Source of the DNA: Hydrogenophilales bacterium
GTDB taxonomy: Bacteria > Pseudomonadota > Gammaproteobacteria > Burkholderiales > Thiobacillaceae
DNA: 10,829 nucleotides
Assembly (NCBI GenBank): GCA_011391655.1
Contig: JAABQE010000238.1
Span: forward strand, 1 to 10,829
Direction of reading: 5' to 3'
The notes under the pieces were generated by a model, which was not told the DNA's origin, made no database searches, and saw only the letters and a list, made by a program, of their open reading frames with translations. Below are positions 5,629 to 10,829 of the stretch, piece after piece (the first letter of the stretch is position 1; each line of letters begins with the position of its first letter). A program made the translations under genes and the position numbers.

Positions 5629-7080
5629 GTGCCCCTTCCCCTTGTTAACCGTATTGCCATCATCGCGCTGGGCGCGCTATCGCTCACGCACTGCGCGCAA
5701 AATCCGGTGAGCGGCGGCAGCGATTTCGTGCTGATGTCCGAGCAGCAGGAAATCCAGATGGGCGCGCAGGCGCACCAAGACGTGCTGGCCGAGTACGCAG
5801 CGCTCGACAATCCAGGCTTGCAGGCCTATGTGAACGACGTTGGCCAGAAGTTGGCGAAGCAGAGTCACCGGCCGAATCTGCAATGGCATTTCACCGTGGT
5901 CGACAGCCCTGACGTCAACGCCTTCGCCCTGCCCGGCGGCTACGTCTACATCACGCGCGGGCTCATGGCCTACCTCAATTCCGAAGCCGAACTGGCCGGC
6001 GTGGTAGGGCACGAGATCGGCCACGTCACCGCGCGCCACGGCGTGCGCCAGCAGAGCGCCTCGACGGCTGCCGGACTGGGCGCGGTGCTCGGCTCGATTC
6101 TGGTGCCGGGGATGAACAATCAGGCGGGCGCCAGCTTGATGCAATCGCTGACACAGGCGTGGACAGCCGGTTACGGCCGCGAGCACGAACTGGAATCCGA
6201 CCGTCTGGGTGCGCAATATCTGGCGAAAGCGGGCTACAACCCGCAGGCGATGATCGAGGTGATCGGCGTGCTGAAAAACCAGGAGCTGTTTGCCGCCGAA
6301 CAGGCCAAGCGCGACGGCCGCCAGCCGCGCAGCTACCACGGCACCTTCGACACCCATCCGAGCAATGACGCGCGGCTCAAACAAGTGGTCGGCGAGGCCA
6401 ATCAATACACCGTCGCCAACCCGCGCGAAGGCCGCGATGAATACCTGCAACAAATGGAGGGCGTGTATTTTGGCGACAGCCCGGCGCAGGGCGTCATCCG
6501 CAACAATTTATTGCTACACGACACGCTGGGATTGGCGATCCAGTTCCCGCCTGACTGGAAAGTGGCGAACCGCCCCGATCGCGTGCTGGCACGGAGCCCA
6601 CAAGGCGATGCCCTGGTTGAATTGCAGCAGGGGCCCAAGAACGACAATCCGCTGGAAACGCTGCAAAACGGACTCAAGCTGGATGCTGGTGCGCGCTACG
6701 ACAGCGGCAAGCTCAGCGGCTATCCGGCCGCGTTCGCAGCGGGCACGCAGCAGGGCAAGCCGGTGGTAGTGGCGACCGTGGTATTCAATGGCACGCAATA
6801 TCTGATTGCCGGGATGGCCAGGGACAAGCCGACGTACGACCGTGAACGCGCCACCTTGCGCGGCGTGATCAACAGTTTCCATGCGATCACGCCGGCAGAA
6901 CGGCTGGCGGCGCGGCCTTATGTGCTGAAAGTGGTCACCGCCAAACCCGGCACGACGATGGCGGCTCTGGCCAAAACCTCGCCGTTGACTCACGACGCCG
7001 AAACCCAGCTGCGCCTGCTCAACGATTTGTATCCTGCCGGCGAACCCACGTCGGGGCAGCGCCTCAAAATTGTTCAATAA
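5629..7080 (+). CDS. M48-family zinc metalloprotease, predicted lipoprotein with LysM-like C-terminus
   Basis: The 483-residue protein is a predicted periplasmic M48 peptidase. The N-terminus (RIAIIALGALSLTHC) is a signal peptide ending in a lipobox-like LTHC with Cys22, followed by AQNPVSGGSDFVLMSEQQEI, the usual opening of M48 lipoproteins related to BepA/LoiP. His at the position before Cys is unusual for a lipobox. Zinc ligands are HEIGH at 128-132 and, in HELESDRLG, Glu187 (with Asp191 completing the ExxxD pattern). DSPDVNAFALPGGYVYITRGL precedes the active site as in the family. The C-terminal segment (about 431-483; VLKVVTAKPGTTMAALA to GQRLKIVQ) looks like a LysM-type fold that could bind peptidoglycan. 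Family members take part in outer-membrane protein quality control. The GTG at 5629 is chosen because it starts the signal peptide and AGGA lies 9 bases upstream. The next gene overlaps its 3' end. Confidence 0.9.
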   Translation: MPLPLVNRIAIIALGALSLTHCAQNPVSGGSDFVLMSEQQEIQMGAQAHQDVLAEYAALDNPGLQAYVNDVGQKLAKQSHRPNLQWHFTVVDSPDVNAFALPGGYVYITRGLMAYLNSEAELAGVVGHEIGHVTARHGVRQQSASTAAGLGAVLGSILVPGMNNQAGASLMQSLTQAWTAGYGREHELESDRLGAQYLAKAGYNPQAMIEVIGVLKNQELFAAEQAKRDGRQPRSYHGTFDTHPSNDARLKQVVGEANQYTVANPREGRDEYLQQMEGVYFGDSPAQGVIRNNLLLHDTLGLAIQFPPDWKVANRPDRVLARSPQGDALVELQQGPKNDNPLETLQNGLKLDAGARYDSGKLSGYPAAFAAGTQQGKPVVVATVVFNGTQYLIAGMARDKPTYDRERATLRGVINSFHAITPAERLAARPYVLKVVTAKPGTTMAALAKTSPLTHDAETQLRLLNDLYPAGEPTSGQRLKIVQ

Positions 7081-8635
7081 ACGCGCGCTTTCCCTGCCGC
7101 AGCTTGGACTATTGCTGCTCTGTGCCGCCTGGTTGCTGCCCGGCCTGATCGGACACGCGCCGTGGAAAGGCGGTGACGGCGAACACTTTGTGCACCTGTG
7201 GCTGCTGCTGCACAACGACATCGCGCCGCAGACGGTAGCGGCGACGCCGCCCCTGTATTACTGGGTGGCCAGTACGACCGCCTGGCTGACCTCGTCCTTC
7301 CTGCCGCTGGCAGACGGGGCACGGCTGGCCTCCGGCATGTTTGTCGCATTGGCGCTGTTCTTCATCGCGCGCAGCGCACGGGTGCTGTATAGCGCAGAAG
7401 CCGGGTGGGCGGCCGCACTCACCTTGCTCGGGTGCATCGGGCTGCTGGTGCGCGGTCATGAACTCAACGCGGCGACAGCGCAGTTCGCCGCTGCCGCCGC
7501 GATGCTGTACGGCATCGCGCGCATGCCGCAAGCCAAGCGCGGCGGCTGGGCACTGGGAGTCGGCGCGGTGCTGATGCTGCTCGCGGGCGGTGCGGCCGAA
7601 GCGGCCTTGCTCCTGTTGCTGGCATGGCTGTTGCCGCTGCTGCTGGCGGATTACCGCACCCCGGCAGCGCGGCGCACGCTGATCTGGGGCACCCTGATTG
7701 CGCTGGCCGCCAGTGCGCTGTGGCTGGCCTATCTCACCACCCAATCGATTCCGTTCGTGCGTGCATTCAACCTGCAGCGCTGGTTGGGCGACACCGCACG
7801 GCAACCCGCCTACTACCCCGGCATTCTTGGCTGGTATGCCTGGCCTGCCTGGCCGCTGGCACTGTGGGCGCTGTACCGAAGCCGTCGCCAGTGGCGCACG
7901 CCGGGCATCGTGCTGCCGACAGGCGTGCTGCTCGGCCTGCTCATCCTGTATGCCTTCGACACCCATCCCGGCGAAGAACAAGGACTCATTTTGCTGTTGC
8001 CCCTGGCCTTGCTGGGCGCAGCCGGACTGTTCAGCCTGCGGCGCGGCGCGGCATATGCCCTGCTGTGGTTCAGCGTCATGCTGTTCGGCTTCGTGGCGCT
8101 GATATTTTGGGTGTACTGGAGCGCGCACGACCTCGGCACCCCGGCGCGACTGGCCGCACGGCTTACCAAATTCGGTATGCTGCACGTCGGCGAACTGCGC
8201 CCCTGGGCGCTGGTGCTGGGCGTGATTGTCACCCTGCTGTGGATCGGCATTCTGGCGCGCTTGCCGCGCTCGCCGCTGCGCCCCATTCTGGTGTGGACGA
8301 TCAGCATGACCTTCATCTGGGTGTTGCTGATGAGCCTGTTCCAGGCGCCGCTCGATCGCCGCCTCAGCTATGCCAGCGTGAGCCAGCAACTGGTCACACA
8401 GGTGCCGCCCACCGAATGCATCCAGACCTATCGGGTGCGCGACCAGCAACGCCTGTTGCTGGCGTATCACAGCGGCCGCCGCTTTTCTCCCGACGACGCA
8501 CGCTGCAACTGGCTCCTGATGGAAACCCGCCGTCGCGAGCCGGTGCCACACGCGCCGCCCGGCTGGGTCAAGCAATGGGACGGTGCACGCCCCGGCGACC
8601 GCTCCGACCGTTTTCACCTGTATGCCCGGCGCTGA
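7070..8635 (+). CDS. GT39/ArnT-like polytopic membrane glycosyltransferase (putative)
   Basis: This 521-residue protein has about 11-12 hydrophobic segments (for example 11-28, 86-101, 112-127, 160-194, 203-222, 251-269, 279-296, 304-322, 328-350, 378-397, 405-424) and a soluble C-terminal tail of roughly 95 residues. The first loop has APWKGGDGEHF (30-40), which sits where GT-C glycosyltransferases of the PMT/ArnT type carry an acidic catalytic motif; a second acidic position, Glu131, follows the third helix. This suggests transfer of a sugar from a polyprenyl-phosphate donor to lipid A, a protein or another envelope acceptor, but the substrate is unknown. Translation most likely starts at the TTG at 7070, overlapping the protease gene by 11 bases; no in-frame ATG occurs before the first membrane helix and the ribosome-binding site is weak, so coupling is likely. 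The 3' end overlaps mobA by 14 bases. Confidence is high that this is a gene, lower for the exact family. Confidence 0.75.
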   Translation: MFNKRALSLPQLGLLLLCAAWLLPGLIGHAPWKGGDGEHFVHLWLLLHNDIAPQTVAATPPLYYWVASTTAWLTSSFLPLADGARLASGMFVALALFFIARSARVLYSAEAGWAAALTLLGCIGLLVRGHELNAATAQFAAAAAMLYGIARMPQAKRGGWALGVGAVLMLLAGGAAEAALLLLLAWLLPLLLADYRTPAARRTLIWGTLIALAASALWLAYLTTQSIPFVRAFNLQRWLGDTARQPAYYPGILGWYAWPAWPLALWALYRSRRQWRTPGIVLPTGVLLGLLILYAFDTHPGEEQGLILLLPLALLGAAGLFSLRRGAAYALLWFSVMLFGFVALIFWVYWSAHDLGTPARLAARLTKFGMLHVGELRPWALVLGVIVTLLWIGILARLPRSPLRPILVWTISMTFIWVLLMSLFQAPLDRRLSYASVSQQLVTQVPPTECIQTYRVRDQQRLLLAYHSGRRFSPDDARCNWLLMETRRREPVPHAPPGWVKQWDGARPGDRSDRFHLYARR

Positions 8636-9209
8636 CAACCCGGCCACCGCCCCGGTCGCTGCCGTCATTCTGGCGGGCGGCTTGGGGCGACGCATGGGCG
8701 GCGCCGACAAAGGGCTGGTCGATTATCAGGCCCGCCCGCTGATCGAGTGGGCGCTCGACGCACTGGCGCCGCAAGTCGATCAACTCGTCATCAGCGCCAA
8801 CCGCAATCTCGACCGCTACGCCGCCTACGGCTATCGCGTGTTGCCCGATACCCTGCCCAATTATCCTGGCCCGCTGGCCGGCGTGCTGGCCGCGCTCGAT
8901 GCCGTGCAAGCCGACTGGTTGCTGGTGGTGCCGTGTGACACCCCGCACCTGCCACCCGACCTCGCTGCGCGCCTGCTCGATGCAGCGCTTCACCAAAACG
9001 TGCCGCTGGCGGTGGCGGCAGACACCACCCGCATCCACCACAGCTGCTTCATCGTGCGCACCGACCAGCGCGACAACTTGGCTGCATTTCTGGCATGCGG
9101 TGAACGTGCCGTGCGGCACTGGCAGGCGGGGCTGGATTCGACAACCGTGTTGTTCGACAGCGCCTGCTTCGCCAATTTCAACCAGACGCAGGATTTACAA
9201 AAACCTTAA
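8622..9209 (+). CDS. mobA: Molybdenum cofactor guanylyltransferase MobA
   Basis: MobA transfers GMP from GTP to Mo-molybdopterin, forming the bis-MGD precursor used by DMSO-reductase-family enzymes such as nitrate reductase and formate dehydrogenase. The 195 residues equal the usual length (194 in E. coli). The GTP-binding signature LAGGLGRRMGGADKGL lies at 17-32, the sugar-nucleotide-like GPLAGV at 83-88, the Mg-binding VVPCDTPHLP with Asp106 at 102-111, and the typical FANFNQTQDL near the C-terminus at 183-192. The ATG at 8622 is preferred because it gives the normal N-terminus; a GTG at 8583 would add 13 residues inside the previous gene. Either start overlaps that gene's end, and no strong ribosome-binding site is seen, which suggests translational coupling. 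No molybdoenzyme gene is visible in the window. The stop interlocks with that of glcF. Confidence 0.94.
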   Translation: MPGADNPATAPVAAVILAGGLGRRMGGADKGLVDYQARPLIEWALDALAPQVDQLVISANRNLDRYAAYGYRVLPDTLPNYPGPLAGVLAALDAVQADWLLVVPCDTPHLPPDLAARLLDAALHQNVPLAVAADTTRIHHSCFIVRTDQRDNLAAFLACGERAVRHWQAGLDSTTVLFDSACFANFNQTQDLQKP

Positions 9210-10447
9210 GGCGGCGGGCTAACCAGCACCGCATCAAGCACCTCGATCCAGTGCCACACCGGAATGGCCGTGCCCGATTGCAGATGCGTCAGGCAGCCGA
9301 TGTTGGCGGTAACGATCAGCTCCGGCGCACCCGCCTGCAGATGGCCGAGCTTGCGGGTTTTGAGCTGGCCGGCGATCTCAGGCTGCAGGATCGAATAGGT
9401 GCCGGCCGAACCGCAGCAGAGGTTTTTTTCTGCCACTGCGGTGAGCTCGAATCCGGCCTGGGTGAGTAGGGCCTCGACCCCGCCGCTGAGTTTTTGCCCA
9501 TGTTGCAGGGTGCAAGGGGGGTGGTAGGCGATTCTCCTGGCAAGCGGTGAGCGGTTAGCGGTCAGCGGTTTGAGCGCTTCGCGTTCAGCCATCAGGATTT
9601 CGGAAATGTCTTTTGTGGCGGCGGATACGCGGGCAGCTTTGTCCGCATACGCCGGGTCGTCGCGCAGTTGCCAGCCGTAATCCTTCACCATCACGCCGCA
9701 GCCGGAAGCGGTCATCACGATGGCTTCGACGCCTGCGTCAAGATGCGGAAGCCAGGCGTCGATGTTACGGCGCATGGCGTTCAGACCGTCGTCATGGTCA
9801 TTGAGATGATGCGCGACCGCGCCGCAGCAGCCCGCCTTGTCGGCAGCGATCAGCGAGATGCCGATGCGGTCGAGCACGCGCGCGGTGGCGGCGTTGATGT
9901 TGGGCTTGAGACCGGGCTGCACGCAGCCTTGCAACACCAGCATTTTGCGTTCATGGCGCGGCATGGGCCACTCGCCGGCGGCCTCGGACGCGGGGATCTT
10001 GTTGCGCAGGAAATCCGGCATCACGCCGCGCACGCTCTGGCCGAGCTTGAGCGCGCTGTTGAACAGCGTCGGCGACAGCAGGCCAGTTTTGAGCGCGGCG
10101 CGGGTGGCGGTTTCGCGCACGCCGCGGCCAACGGTTTGCTCCACCAGCGCGCGGCCGATGTCGATCAACTTGCCGTATTCCACGCCCGACGGGCAGGTGG
10201 TTTCGCAGTTGCGGCAGGTGAGGCAGCGATCGAGATGGAGCTGGGTTTTGGCGGTCGGCGTGGCGCCTTCGAACACCTGCTTGATCAGGTAAATACGGCC
10301 GCGCGGCGAATCGAGTTCGTTGCCGAGCAGCTGATAGGTGGGGCAGGTGGCGAGACAGAATCCGCAATGCACGCAGCTGCGCAGAATGCGTTCGGCGAGG
10401 TCGCCCTCGGGGGTGTTGCGAAAGTTATCGGCGAGCGTCGTTTGCAT
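9206..10447 (-). CDS. glcF: Glycolate oxidase iron-sulfur subunit GlcF
   Basis: GlcF carries electrons from the flavin subunits GlcD/GlcE of glycolate oxidase, which oxidises glycolate to glyoxylate and feeds electrons to the respiratory chain. The 413 residues are full length. Two 4Fe-4S ferredoxin motifs are intact: Cys25, 28, 31, 35 (CVHCGFCLATCP) and Cys75, 78, 81, 85 (CLTCRNCETTCP). Two CCG-type cysteine-rich domains follow, seen as AGCCGAVAHHL with ASGCGVMVKDYG, and HPPCTLQHGQ with NLCCGSAGTYS and NIGCLTHLQ. The start MQTTLADNF fits the family N-terminus; the gap to the upstream glcE stop is 18 bases without an obvious ribosome-binding site. A short run of four heptamer repeats encodes a linker before the last CCG domain. 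In an autotroph this enzyme would recycle the photorespiratory by-product of RuBisCO. Confidence 0.95.
   Translation of the reverse strand: MQTTLADNFRNTPEGDLAERILRSCVHCGFCLATCPTYQLLGNELDSPRGRIYLIKQVFEGATPTAKTQLHLDRCLTCRNCETTCPSGVEYGKLIDIGRALVEQTVGRGVRETATRAALKTGLLSPTLFNSALKLGQSVRGVMPDFLRNKIPASEAAGEWPMPRHERKMLVLQGCVQPGLKPNINAATARVLDRIGISLIAADKAGCCGAVAHHLNDHDDGLNAMRRNIDAWLPHLDAGVEAIVMTASGCGVMVKDYGWQLRDDPAYADKAARVSAATKDISEILMAEREALKPLTANRSPLARRIAYHPPCTLQHGQKLSGGVEALLTQAGFELTAVAEKNLCCGSAGTYSILQPEIAGQLKTRKLGHLQAGAPELIVTANIGCLTHLQSGTAIPVWHWIEVLDAVLVSPPP
9543..9570. repeat. Four tandem heptamers (AGCGGTN) inside glcF
   Basis: AGCGGTG, AGCGGTT, AGCGGTC and AGCGGTT follow one another without gaps. 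On the coding strand they read CCGCT plus two variable bases, encoding most of the linker KPLTANRSPLA ahead of the last cysteine-rich domain of GlcF. The unit length is not a multiple of three, so gain or loss of a single copy would shift the frame. Confidence 0.85.
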
Positions 10448-10465
10448 GATCAGGACTGGCGCAGG

Positions 10466-10829
10466 TCAGAAATCCGGGTACAGCCGCCCACGATTGAGGA
10501 TGCCCTTGGGGTCGAAGCGCTGCTTGAGGTTGCGATGCAGCGTATGCAGCGCGGGTGTGAGCGGGCTGAACACGCCGCTGGCCGCGGCCTTGCCGCGGAA
10601 CAGGGTGGCATGGCCGCCGCAGCTTTTGGCCGCCTCGAACAGCGCGGCGGCGGGCAGGTCGCTCACCAGCCAGCGCACCGCGCCGCCCCACTCGATCCAC
10701 TGCGCGTCACCCAGCTTGAGCGGGGGCGTGGTGGGTTTGACTGCCAGTCGCCACAGGCTTTGATTCGATGTGGCGGGGCGCGGTTCGAAAAAGGGCGTCG
10801 ACTGGTCGCGCAGGCGCTGCCAGAAAGCG
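10466..10829 (-). CDS. glcE: Glycolate oxidase FAD-binding subunit GlcE, C-terminal part
   Basis: The frame runs from the right edge (first full codon at 10828-10826) to a TGA at 10468-10466, about 120 residues. It reads AFWQRLRDQSTPFF, then SLWRLAVKPTTPPL, then QWIEWGGAVRWL, and ends LKQRFDPKGILNRGRLYPDF. The last segment, an FDP-x-GI-x-N-x-GR-x-YP pattern, is the characteristic C-terminus of GlcE and related FAD-linked oxidases. GlcE pairs with GlcD and GlcF in membrane-associated glycolate oxidase. The N-terminal FAD-binding domain lies outside the window, where glcD would also be expected further upstream. It is followed directly by glcF in the same operon. An internal ATG at 10678 is in frame but is not the true start, because the conserved sequence continues upstream of it. 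Confidence 0.93.
   Translation of the reverse strand, partial: AFWQRLRDQSTPFFEPRPATSNQSLWRLAVKPTTPPLKLGDAQWIEWGGAVRWLVSDLPAAALFEAAKSCGGHATLFRGKAAASGVFSPLTPALHTLHRNLKQRFDPKGILNRGRLYPDF

Noticed and set aside
7109..8710. A 533-codon open frame on the minus strand, longer than the GT39-like gene it faces
   Set aside because: Its translation is a Gln/Arg/Ala-rich string without family motifs, membrane segments or a ribosome-binding site. The plus-strand frame has coherent membrane helices, so this is a G+C-driven antisense shadow.
1..10829. CRISPR arrays, insertion sequences, tRNA or rRNA genes, prophage or toxin-antitoxin modules
   Set aside because: No spaced repeats, transposase-like frames, terminal inverted repeats, cloverleaf-like sequences or small paired genes were recognised. 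All substantial stretches are explained by housekeeping or metabolic genes.

Overview
The window (about 62% G+C by eye, gene-dense, no tRNA/rRNA, IS element or CRISPR array seen) looks like the chromosome of a betaproteobacterium. The gene set (TorF-type porin, UbiK, YifB/ComM, Zwf, C+ type L31, M48 lipoprotein, MobA, GlcE-GlcF) and its neighbourhood recall sulfur-oxidising, autotrophic Nitrosomonadales/Hydrogenophilales such as Thiobacillus relatives. That placement is inference from gene content, not a database match. Every protein found belongs to a known family; no new defence or mobile system is visible.

Layout. (1) Positions 1-663, minus strand: a TorF-family putative porin cut by the left edge. 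Its upstream region (664-888) holds a near-consensus sigma-54 promoter and two well-formed NtrC-type enhancer sites 31 bp apart, so the porin is probably induced under nitrogen limitation. (2) 889-3653, plus strand: a tight operon of ubiK, yifB/comM and a VIT1/CCC1-family metal transporter with an altered ferritin-like N-terminal domain. yifB starts directly after the ubiK stop, and the transporter start overlaps the yifB stop (ATGA). (3) 3680-5077, minus strand: zwf (glucose-6-phosphate dehydrogenase), convergent with the transporter. A stem-loop between them contains both stop codons. (4) 5193-5510, plus strand: rpmE as a monocistronic unit with a good sigma-70 promoter and a strong UUCG-loop terminator. 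(5) 5629-9209, plus strand: three overlapping genes, an M48 metalloprotease lipoprotein, a GT39/ArnT-like polytopic membrane protein and mobA. (6) 9206-10829, minus strand: glcF and the 3' part of glcE, subunits of glycolate oxidase. The mobA and glcF stop codons interlock in one TTAA.

How they fit together. Glycolate oxidase recovers the 2-phosphoglycolate by-product of RuBisCO, which suits an autotroph. Zwf supplies NADPH from hexose phosphate. UbiK assists ubiquinone synthesis, and MobA makes the guanylylated molybdenum cofactor for enzymes such as nitrate or formate oxidoreductases. The M48 lipoprotein and the GT39-like protein act in the cell envelope. The strongest regulatory signal is the sigma-54/NtrC architecture upstream of the porin; the other findings are smaller oddities of gene junctions, repeats and domain decay.
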